A DNA stretch of 64,000 bases from Paroedura picta (taxonomy: Eukaryota > Chordata > Lepidosauria > Squamata > Gekkonidae). The first letter of the stretch is position 1, and each line of letters begins with the position of its first letter. The stretch lies in NCBI RefSeq assembly GCF_049243985.1, contig NC_135376.1, positions 44,373,001-44,437,000 on the forward strand, given 5' to 3'. Position numbers and translations under genes: made by a program. The notes under the pieces were generated by a model. That model had not been told where the DNA came from. It saw only the letters and a program-made list of their open reading frames with translations, and did not search any database. Of the stretch, positions 10,601 to 22,600 are shown piece by piece.

Positions 10601-13600
10601 TGGCAGATAGTCATAATCATTACCTTACTTTATGTATGTCAAAGGCCTGGATGGCCACATTGCTACTGCTTTTTTCGCTTCAACAAATTGTGCAGTCCTT
10701 ATCCATAACTTGACAATACACTAATAATTTCTATTAAGACTAACACGTTCAGTAACAGTCATCTGTGGGGTCCATAGCACCCACACAGATTTCCATAGCA
10801 GTTCCTTTTGGCACACAGCAAAATTTGCAGCCACCTATAGCCATGACAGGGTTTTATAGAGGGCTGCTGAGTACAAGAAACACTAGATGGAGCTTCTTTT
10901 TTCCCCATGTTACTTCCTCCTTTAATCTGCCAATTTTCCTTTATCTCATAACTGCCCTGCCCCCACTTTACTCTCATTTTCTATAATGCAGCACTGTGGG
11001 AGGGTGTGCTATTCCATATCACCCTCCAGCTCTAGTTGTTTACTGGCAATATATAAGCAGATAATAAAGTAAATGATAGTTTTACAATATAATAAGCTCA
11101 AATATGTGACTATATGTGACCTCCGTCGCCAGCTGGATAGAGGCGGTGCTGGTTCTTCTGGACCTGTCGGCCGCTTTTGACACCGTGGACCACGAACTAC
11201 TGGTCCACCGCCTCGCCGAAACGGGGATACGGGGCACAGCTTTACGCTGGATTCGCTCCTTTCTCCAGGACCGGACCCAGAGGGTAGCAGTGGGAGATGA
11301 GCTCTCGCGCCCCTACAGACTTCCTTGTGGAGTCCCACAGGGCGCGGTCCTCTCTCCCACATTGTTCAACGTCTTTATGCGCCCTCTGGCCCAGCTGGTG
11401 CGGAGTTTTGGGCTGGGTTGCCACCAGTACGCTGATGACACCCAGCTCTATCTCCTCATGGACGGCCGCCCGGACTCTCCCCCGGAACCATTTGCCAGAT
11501 GTTTGGAAGCGGTGACAGAATGGTTCGAGCAGAGTCATTTGAAACTCAACCCCTCCAAGACGGAGGTCCTGTGGTTGGGACGTAGGGGGCGGGAACAGGA
11601 AGCGCGTTTACCCACCCTGGGAGGGACGCACCTTACCATTGCGTCCCAGGCCAGGAATTTGGGTGTGTTCATTGACGCCTCCCTGACCTTGGAGGCGCAG
11701 GTCAAAAGAGTAACGGGCCAGGCATTTTTCCAGCTTCGCCAGGCCCGACTACTAGCGCCCTACCTGTCCCCCGAACACCTAGCCACAGTGATCCATGCAA
11801 CGGTCACCTCCAGAATAGATTTCTGTAACTCGCTCTACGTGGGCCTTCCCTTGTCCTTGGTCCGGAAACTCCAGCTAGTGCAAAACGCAGCTGCCAGGGT
11901 CCTCACTGGTACACCTTGGAGGGCCCACATTCAGCCAGTGCTGAGGCAGCTGCACTGGTTGCCAATTGCTGCCCGGATCCGGTTCAAGGTTTTGGTTTTA
12001 ACCTTCAAGGCTTTACGCGAGTTGGGACCCACATACCTGAGGGACCGTCTATCGCCCTATGCCCCCCGCAGAGCCTTACGTTCTGCGGGAGAAAATCTGC
12101 TGGTCGTTCCCGGCCCCAGGGAAGCACACCTGGCCTCGACCAGGGCCAGGGCCTTTTCGGTCCTGGCCCCTACCTGGTGGAATGAGCTCCCGGGAGAGCT
12201 GCGGGCCCTGCAAGATCTTCCATCATTCCGCAGGGCCTGCAAGACGGAGCTCTTCCTCCAGGTTTACGGTTGAGGCCGAGGCTAACATCTATGCCCCCCC
12301 CCCCCCCCCGGGGACCCGGGACCTGGGATTGAGATTGGGGATTAGTACCATCAGTATCCCCTCTCCACCTGCTTGTAGTAGGAGGGGGAGGTTGATTAGC
12401 CTATCTTGCCAGGTTAGCTTGCTAACCGATAATGTTATATTGTAATTGTTGAGGGATTTTAATGGATTTTATTGGGGTTTTTAAAATGTTGTAACTCGCC
12501 ACGAGCTGTAAGGGAGTGGCGGGCAATAAATCAAAAGATGATGATGATAATAATAATAATAATATACTCATAAGTCAAGTGGGTTAAAGTACTGCACTAG
12601 GCACTATAGAGCAGCTCATGGTTTGAGAACCTAAGATGGGCCATAATCTCCCTATCATTTTTGTCTTGCTTTTTGTAATGACTTGCTACTAGGGTGCATA
12701 TAGAGAGAACAAGGATGCTATTCCTCTTATATAAACTTGGGCATATTGAGAGGACCAGCAGGATAGCAAGGTGGGGTTCCTTTTGAACAGGGGCATCCCC
12801 ACAATAATTCTTGTGCTTTTTTCCTCCCAGCTTGTACTGATTGGGTGTTCTGTACATGCATATAGTGTGACCCCCCTCCCTTTTCAGCTACTGCTTTTAC
12901 ATTTTCTTAAATGATGTCTTTGATTTGGAGGATCCTTTAATCCAGTGCTAGGTATGTGGATGTCACCCCCCACAGACCCCTGCAAGGTCATTGTAATAAG
13001 GGCTGTTGTGATTTATGCCGTTACATGACAAAATATTTTTTTCTCATCTTCCCCAAAGAAAAGACTTTTGTGTTGGCATTCTTCACTGGGCCTAGAATGT
13101 TCAATGATTTATTGTTTCAATGGTCTGCCAGCTTTCCTGCTGGTCTGTTTCCTTTCTTGCATGGTTTTTTGTCCACATGGGTCATTTAATCTCTGTTATA
13201 ATCTTGAGGGTATCAAGAGACCAGCCCTCTGTCCCAGACTAGCAGAAAATAAATAAATAAAAACGGGTAGTATCTATCTTTTGTGGGGTACTATGATGTA
13301 TTCTTTAGTTTCTGTGTTGAATACTGAGTAGTGTGTTAAGAGTCCTTCAACAGAAATATTCTCAAACAGTATTTGGAAAGTTTTGTGATAATTATGGCTT
13401 TGGTGGGTGTTAATCTTTACCTTGGTTATCTTACACTGGCTTTTTTTCCTTTCTGTGGTAGGTTTCTCAATTTGGTTGCAGATCTTTTGCACTATTGTTT
13501 GATGATATTGATCACAATATGTGTGCAGCAGACAAAGAAGTATTCAGCTCTTTTGCCCATGCTCAAATTTCAATCACTAATGAAATCTACCAGTATCTGG

Positions 13601-16600
13601 GAGAGCCACAAACATTCCTTTTCTGTCCCACAGGTAAGAAGTACAAGTTCTAATTCAGCTATTAAATATGCTCAAAGTGTTTTTTCATATTGCTCAAAGT
13701 GTTTTACCATAAAACAAGCAGATTACATCTTCTCTTCCCACCCCATGCTACAAAGTGAATGTTTTGCCTATCTTCCAGGATGAAAGAGCATCAGTGTACT
13801 GATAGCAAAGCAGGAAGGAGCCACTTCTGTGCCTTTAGTGGTACAATACCTGTTTTGTGGATAGCAGGTTCACTAGCACCTCTTCTGGGTCAAGACTGTC
13901 TTCAGGTCTCAGACTGTTTCAGGGTCAGAGGAACCCAGTTCAGACTGCTAAAGGGCCATCTCAATCACATGATTCAGATCTGACTTTGGCCAAATTAATT
14001 TGGATGCCTCCATTGGTGCCATTGATTTTAATGGGAATTTTCAAGTTTCCCTCATCTCCATGGTCTGGGCGAACGGGTTGAGTTGGAGGTGCCAAACTTT
14101 TGGTGTAGCTTCGGAGCCTCTTCTCTGATTCACCTCAAGTTTCAAAAAGATTGGACCAGGGGGTACAATTCTAGGGGCTCCCAAAGAGGGTGCCCCATCC
14201 TACCTCCATTATATCCTACTAGTAATCAAGCCCGCTGTAAGCTAAATACAGCGGGCGCTAGACCAGGGAGCCCCCGGCAGTCGTGCAGAGCGCGGCTGCC
14301 GGGGGCTCCCTTTGTCGGCCTGATGCGGTGAGAGGCGCTTTGCGCCTCTCGCCGCATCAGGCCGTCGGGCAGGGAGCCCCCGGCAGCCGCGCTCTGCGCG
14401 GCTGCCAGGGGTTCCCTTTGTGGGCGGCCATGTCAGGGCACCGGGCAGGGAGCCCCCGGCAGCTGTGCTCTGCGCGGCGGCTGGAGGCTCCCTTAACGGC
14501 GGCCTGACACGTCGGAGGCGCTCTGCGCGGCTCGCAGTTGCTTCCTTGTCAGCAGGGTGGGAATTGGCCAGGCCGATCGTCTGTCCGGAGGAAGGGGCCA
14601 ATCAGGCCCCTTCCTCATCACGGACAAAGCCCTCCCACCAAGGGCTTAACGAATTATTTAGTCCGCGGCGCCTGTGGCGCCGCGCGCGTGTTAAGGATGA
14701 TGAGAAAAAATAGACTCTCTGTTCTGATCATGAATTCTCACCATAGGACGTAATGGACCAATACGTCCAATGGTGAAAATGTATGATCAGAGCAGAGTCT
14801 ATTTTTTCTTCTCATAGAATATAATGTGGATTGGGATCCCCTAGAATTGGCCCTCAGGTCCAATCTTCTTGAAACTTGGTGGGGGGGGGGGGTCATCAGA
14901 GAAGAAGCTCCTGAAGCTACATTGAATGTTTGGAGCCTCTAACTCAAATTATTACCTCTGAGACAACTGAGAAGACAGAAACCTGAAAATTGCCAAAGCA
15001 GGGAGGGGAGATACTCTCACTCGCATAGGTCTAGAATCCAGATGCCACCATCCAGGCAGAAGATAATGGGAATAAGCAGGAATTGCAGCTCATCTTTACA
15101 CAGAGAGCAGTTCCCATCACCTCCCCTGGAGAAAAGGGATGCATGTCAGAGCTTCAGGGGAGGGTTCTGGTGTCTGGCTACCCCAGCAATGCTGGGGTGC
15201 CAGCCTCCAGGTGAGAAGTGGAGACGCTCTGAAATCTCACAGTACAGTCCACACAGAGCTCACCTGTGATCCCCTGGAGAAGAAGGGATGCCTGACAAGT
15301 TGGGGGGAATCTCATAGCACCACTACCCAAAGAAGTCACGGCTTACAATCATCATAGCACCACTATGAGTCAAGGGATGTTAGCCTTCAGGGGGAACCTG
15401 GAGTCCCACCAAACATTACAGCACAGGGAGAGGCGAGGGGATGCCTGCTACTGCTAAGACCAGACAGCGCTGGTAAATATTGGAGGATGAGAGATGGAAG
15501 CAAACAAAAATTCAATCTTATAACTGAAATTCCAGTTTATTAGATCTTGGTTATTTAATTGTGAAAACCTGTTATCTTTATTTGTGAAATCTTGTTTATG
15601 TGATGATTTATGCTAGTTCTATTTCATTGTTTACTTTGTGTAATCCAGTGCTATGTCATTGTTCATGATGTGCACTATACTGTATTGTGGTCTTTTATAT
15701 AACTAATCTACTTAGAATTGCAACAACAACGGCAGATCAAGGAAGTAAGATGGATCCTTATGGAAGGCCAATTCTATAGAGCTGTTTGTGATATTTTTAT
15801 ATTCATGCTTTAGTGAAATATGTTGATTATTCTAAAATAAAGTTCTCAAAACCAACAGGAGCAATTGCAATAATCTGGCAGTGCAACCTACTCATGTTAA
15901 AAGATTCTTGGGTTTCAAGGTTTTTTACAACTTTTTAAAGTTATGCAAGCATCTTACTTTACTCTTCTCTGTTCCAGAATATTGTGGCACTTTCTGCTAT
16001 CCAAATGTTGCTCAGTCTCCTTATTTACGAACAGTAGGAGAAAAGCTGTTACCGGGAATTGATGTATTATGGACAGGTAATGGTTGTTGTTGTTTTTTTC
16101 AGATCGAATTAAGATTAAGTCTTGATTTAGCTCAGTAATTTTATACAGTGTTTTACTACACTAAATTTTATAACACTGCTATATGAATATTCTACAGGCA
16201 CATTCTGAAATCTTTATTTTTCAATTGTATTTTAGGTCCCAAAGTGGTATCTAAAGACATTCCAGTAGAGTCCATTGAAGAGGTTTCAAAAATAATTCGC
16301 AGAGCTCCAGTGATCTGGGACAACATTCATGCTAATGATTATGATCAGAAAAGACTGTTTCTTGGGCCTTATAAAGGTCGATCAACAGAACTCATCCCAC
16401 GTTTAAAGGGTGTCCTGACTAATCCAAACTGTGAATTTGAAGCCAATTTTGTTGCTATTCACACCCTTGCAACCTGGTATAAATCCAACATGAATGGAGT
16501 GAGGAAAGATGTTGTAATGAGTAAGTTGATCAGAATGAGACATAGCTACTCTACTAGGAACTGCCTCCCCTCCAGAAGTTGAATTCTCGTTTCACTTTGC

Positions 16601-19600
16601 CACATAACTTTCTTCCAAAAATATGTTTCAATCCCTGTTCATATAGAGTCATCTGCATATCTACAGCTTATAGGGGAGAATGTTGCAAAATAACTAAATA
16701 TCCTTATTAATTTTGCTAAGCCTGAAGTCCCAAAGTTTTATGGCAAAGATCTGCAACGTAGGCAGGTAGAAAATGTTAGTTCTAGAACAAAAAAGGATGA
16801 AGGAAAAGCAGGAGTCCAAGGAAGTAGATGAGCTGCTCTCATCCCCTGCATTGCTTTTAATTTAAGGAGTTGAATATTAACTCAAATGTACCATGCATCG
16901 ACTTAGGAATGTCAGGGAAATGGATAGAGTTTGGAATTTTTAAATATTCCAATATTTGCAAAAATAGTTTCGATAATCTCATTGTAAAATTGTGTTACCA
17001 TGTACTACTTTATCTTAAAAACTGGCTTTTAATGCAGGTGCTCTAATTTCAACTTTCAATTCAAGTACATTGGGCACTTCAACCTTATTTGTCAATTAAT
17101 ATGCCTTTTTCTTAAAATTCTGTATAGCGGACACAGAAGACAGTACTGTTTCAATCCAGATTAAACTGGAGAATGAAGGGAGTGATGAAGATATTGAAAC
17201 AGACGTTCTCTATAGCCCACAGATGGCCTTGAAGTTGTCACTAACAGAATGGCTGCAGGAGTTTGCAGTACCTCATCAATACAGCAGTAAGATTTCTTTG
17301 TTCTTTTTTCACAAATGAAGCATGAATGTGAATAAAAAATATGCTCTAATTCAGGGATTCCCAACCAGGGTTTTGGGGAACCTGGGAATATGCAAGAGCT
17401 TCCCCAGAAGTCTGAATGGCTGCTGACATCACTGGAACCCACTTCCCCTGTTGCTCTACAGACCTAATCTCTTTTCCCGCCATGGAAACCATAAATGCTT
17501 AATTGTTCAGCTGACTCCTGCATTGTGGGTCTGCACCCCCTTCTCTGAAGGGACATGTCCCCACTTTTGGCATTTCTTGAAGCCTAAAAAATATTTCAGG
17601 GATTCTTCCATGGTCAAAAAGTTGAACAAGGCTTCTCCAAACTCTCAAAAGGAAATGCTAAAATATTTTGTACAGTTGTAGTTGAGCTGCCATAATGTTT
17701 GAGAACCATAATTTACAGAAAACATTCAGTTTAAAATATGCTTTTTGGGAGGGATGTATAATTTCCTAAAACAAGCTGCAGTGTAATGGTTTGTCATGCA
17801 GGGTATTCTTGGGTTGAACCTGTTGGGGTTAGACATTGTCATAAACTTATGCTTGGGCACTGTAGCTGGTGCTCAAGATCATAGGACCTATCGGTTGTCA
17901 TACCTATACAGATCAGTGAATTATAGAAGTAAGGTGGTGAAATTGCTCCATGAATGGAAGAGGCAAGAGGAAGTGATTTTGTTCCTTCTTCACTGTAGCC
18001 ACCATCTGTTACTTTGTGCAATTCCCTCAACTCTACTTTCCTGAGTGGAAGAGATTACTGGAGGGAGAGGGTGTCTTCAGTCCTTTTCTAAATGGGTTGC
18101 TGGATTCAGTCACTCTCACTAAAAGTGTTTAGTTATGCAAGTGTCAGTTTTGCCATCATGTTTGCACATACTAGTTAATGAAGCATGTTATACATGTACG
18201 AAAAATAAATGAAATAAGTGCATGTTCAGAGTTGAAGTTATTTTTTTGTGTGCTCACAGGTAGGCAAGTGGCCCACAGTGGAGCTAAAACCAATGTGGTA
18301 GATGTACCTCTGGTTGTGCCATCCTCTTTAAATTCTACCACCGTGGTTACCACAGTGTACCAAGAGCCCATAATGAGCCAAGGAGCTGCACTGAGCAATG
18401 AGCCTCCAGCTCTGGTCAAAGAGGAAGAAGAGAAGAAACCGTTGGATGATGAACCGATGGATATGGTGGTAGAAAAGCAAGAGGATGCAGACAAAAACAT
18501 CAGTCAAATATTAACTGATATCGCTGAAGCAAAAATGTCAGAAGAATTAAAACCAATGGATACTGATAAAGAAAGCATAGCTGAATCAAAATCTCCAGAG
18601 ATGTCTATGCAGGATGATTGTGGTAGTGATATTGCTCCCATGCAGACAGATGAGCAAACCAACAAGGAACAGTTTGTTCCTGGTCCCCATGAGAAGCCTT
18701 TATATGCAGTAGAACCAGTGACTTTAGAAGATCTACAGTTACTTGCAGACCTCTTCTACCTCCCATATGAGCATGGACCCAAAGGGGCGCAAATGTTACG
18801 AGAGTTCCAGTGGCTCAGAGCAAATAGCAGTGTTGTCAGTGTGAATTGTAAAGGAAAGGACTCAGAAAAGGTGAGTGACTGCTTTGTCTTTTTCCTTCTG
18901 TAGGTTTGCATGCTTCTGGTTAAAACAGAATAACATTGGAAGTCTATTTGGCAACCTCGTAGGAAATCCTAGTCTGTGTGGAATTAAGATCATACATACA
19001 GAAAAACTTGGGGTCACTTTCTTTTGTGGTGGAAGGTATCTTTATGTATGAAAAGTAGACAGGTGTGATCTTAGCCAATGAAATAAAGTTTGGGGTGTTG
19101 TGTTGATCTTTGTCTCTTTCGTTAGATTGAAGAATGGCGTGCTCGAGCTGCCAAATTTGAAGAGATGTGTAATTTGGTGATGGGCATGTTCACTCGGCTT
19201 TCCAACTGTGCCAACCGGACAATCCTCTATGATATGTACTCATATGTCTGGGACATAAAGAGCATCATGTCAATGGTGAAATCTTTTGTGCAGTGGCTAG
19301 GTATGTTCTGTAGGAACCAATTATAGTGGCAGGTATAGCATACATAATTGTCTTAAATTAGTCCACAGGAAAAAAATCTGTCATATTTGTAAATGTCTTT
19401 TTGGAGGGTCACTGTTGATGCCTCACAATACATAAGATTTACAATAAGTAATTACTTAATGAATTAATCTTTATATTTTTTTTCCTTTGGGCTAATATAC
19501 CTTAAAAGTGATCGCTGAAACGTGAGTGTTTACTTGGACTGAATGCACACTGGACTATCATACAGTATTCCCTGGCTCTGTTACAAAATTGGAGATGACT

Positions 19601-22600
19601 CTATGAAATGTGACTATGCCTTAGCTATCTGCTGCTTGCTCTGTCTCAATTAACATGATTGCTATCTTCAACAGAATAATTGCTGATGTGATCTTTCATT
19701 GGGCTTGGCCAAGAGGGAGCCGAGCCTCCTAGTCCTTTTCTCTGCGCATGCGAGCTTTAGCATAAGGCTATTCTGGTGCAAAAGTGGTTTCCAAAATGCC
19801 TGACTTTTGGCAAGGGTAAGAAATTTCTAGGACTCTGGAGCTGGTTTTCATACTAAACTGGCTATCTCTAAATAGAAATTGAGAAATTTTTTTGTCTGCA
19901 GCTTTTTTTTAAATGACTTCTTTTTTGGGAATAGCACCAGCATGGCCTGGGTTCCTCTAGTGACCTCATTTCACTTTCAGGTTTCAATCCAACTGTAAAG
20001 GAATATGCTGTGGACTTGCTTTGATGCACACAGCAGGCAGCAATGCTACTGGCTTTCTGTCACATTTTCTGTAGTGGTCACAAATGTCAAAATTTATAAA
20101 CTTACTGCACCATACTGGATCAGCCTACAGTAGCTGGATCATTTGACATCCTGATAGCTTGTACATTGTCATATATGTTGAAATGAAGAATCTTGGCTTA
20201 GTTACCAAGATGTCAATATCACACATATATTATTCAACAAAAGAAGTTTCTAGCAGAAATTTGAGGGCCTATCATATATCAAGCATGTTTTAATTTAGTA
20301 GGTACAATTTATCTTGGACCCTGTAACATAGGTATGGCTGGAGTTGATCTTTCTATCCCCTGAGAAACAGGCCACATGTTGCTTTTACAGAAATGGTCTT
20401 TCAGAGCCTACATTCCTTTTATTTCTAGAGACCATAAACAGCAGTTTCTCTCAAACTGCTCATTTAAATACTGTACTGCCAGCTGCTTAGGGAAGAATAG
20501 CAGTGCTTCAAGACAGAGAAAGGATAAGGTATATATAGAAATACCAGGCAAAATGCTCAAACTATATTATGTTAGGTATAACAGAAATATATGCACCTAA
20601 CTAAACATGGAAAGCAGATAAACGTTAACCCAAAGTTTAAGTTACATAACCCTAATGTTACTTGCTAAGGCCAAGGCACAATTTGACTTTATCATGAGTC
20701 ATCCCTAAGATGGATAATGGAACAGATGCTCTTAGTCAAAGACAAACTAGCCGGGTCCAAGATCAGGCAGACAAAAGCCTTGAGCCAAATTGTCTTATAA
20801 AAATGAAAGCCAGTTTGGTGTAATGATTGCAGTGTTGGAGTTTTAGATTCCAATCCACACTTCGCCATGAAGATCCTAGGATCTTTCTCCAGCCTCATGT
20901 ATCTCAGAGGGTTGTTATGAGTGTAATATGATGAAAGGAAAACCATATAAGCCACCTTGAACTCCTTGGACAAAGGATGGGATTAAAAATTGCTACATAA
21001 CATCACGTTTGCTTACCTGTAAACTTTGCATAAACCCATACCAAACACTAAAATCCTGGTTTAACACCATTACTCATGTCTTTGGTGGTCCACTGAAGGC
21101 TGATCTCCCTACCCTCTCCTTCAATCCAGCTAGCATTCAGTCTGTATAACTAGTGTGGACAATAATAATATGGATTACTAATGCCTTCTACTGTCTTCTT
21201 CCCCAATGTGTGCAGATGGGAGAATCTTCAGCACAAGTGTCTACTGCTTTTGGATGGACCACGCCAGATGCTTTCAGCGTTTCGTGATTAATAAATTTAA
21301 GATGGGAAGGTTCTGTCTGAGGCAGCTCAGATTAGGGGTTGTAGGCATGGGCTGAAGTCACATTTGCGCAGCGACTCAGGCATTAACTCTGATTTTCATT
21401 CATACAGCTCTTCATTCATGCAGCTCTGTAAAGTGTATAATAGTTGGAGTGCTAGTTAGGGTCGTCTCAAAGGAGAAGTACTCCAAGTTACCAGTGAAAG
21501 GATACTATAAAAACTAGAGTTGGATGTGGGAATGATTGGAACTGAAGTTAGCACATTTGGGGTCATGTCATCTTGCTACATTAAAGCCCAGCATCTGTAA
21601 ATTGATGCAAACTTGGTTCACTTTGAGACTACCTGGCTAGCATGACACAGTTGACTGTACTGATCCGAGATTGTTACTTGAACAGGAAGTAGATCGCTGT
21701 CCACAAGAGGAAACAAACTTGCGCAGCTTATCTTATCAGAAGACTAGGCAGGCTACTTAATCCCCACATCTGCAACTCCCCTGCCTGTCCCCTCTCAGAT
21801 AGGAAGCTAATTAGTTTTACAGCCTGGCTAGCTGAACTGTCTTAAGAGCTAAGCCACTGTTGCTAAAGTTTGTATAATACCACTTAAAAATATGTGGAGG
21901 GGCATAGTAAGGCTGGTTATGTGGCAATCAGGAATTGTAGCATTTCTGACATGGTTGAGGGTGGGGCCAGTAAAATACCACAAATGAGGCCCTTGTTGCC
22001 TTCATTGATAACAAAATGTGGTCTCTGTATTCTGTGGTCATTTGTATAAACTAAGCCACAAAATTGGGTATAAGTGAGCTCTGATTTTTTTAATAGGCTT
22101 GTTTGGCCTCTTTTATCCCATGCACCCAGTTCCAAACCTAGTTTTCTGGCAAGATTAAAAAAAATATGAAAATGTGACTTCAGACAGGTCCAAGTGTTTT
22201 TGAGGGGCTGTGATAATGGCTAGTTACTGAGCCTCTCTTTCATGGTGAAGCTGTGCTATAGAATTTCTAAATGTTCTTAGTAAAGAACGAACAAGACCAA
22301 GCTCACCCCTCTGTGTATATCTCATGCACTTGTCTGTAATGAGGCCTTTGTCAAAGTATTGAATGATCTGCTCTTTAAGGCTATCATCTAATGTTATATT
22401 CATTTTGTTAATAAAGAGTGTGAGCACCTAGTCATTAGCAGCCTTTACCAACTGTACAACATTATCACAGCCCTGTAAGTCCTTGGATTCTAGCTCAGTT
22501 AGTTTCCCACAAAGTGTGTGTTAGCTTGTTGGACATTTTAGTGTCTCAGGACAATCCCCCTTCTCGTAACGTTCTCCGCTTGGATCTGATCTCCACAGGG

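Larger units (their letters stand above)
14034..14991. mobile_element. Long inverted-repeat (foldback) element interrupted by a Helitron
   Basis: The left arm (14034-14218, continued 14698-14757) and right arm (14758-14991) are inverted copies. Left TGTAGCTTCGGAGCCTCTTC and AAGATTGGACCAGGGG correspond on the opposite strand to TGTAGCTTCAGGAGCTTCTT and AAGATTGGACCTGAGG on the right. The inner part is a near-perfect hairpin (14700-14815). Arms are about 240 bp. No coding is seen and the family is not identified. Confidence 0.75.

Noticed and set aside
21917-22427. Two minus-strand frames of 67-72 codons in OGA intron 10
   Set aside because: No recognised domain, no poly(A) signal or splice structure tied to them. 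Chance frames are likely.
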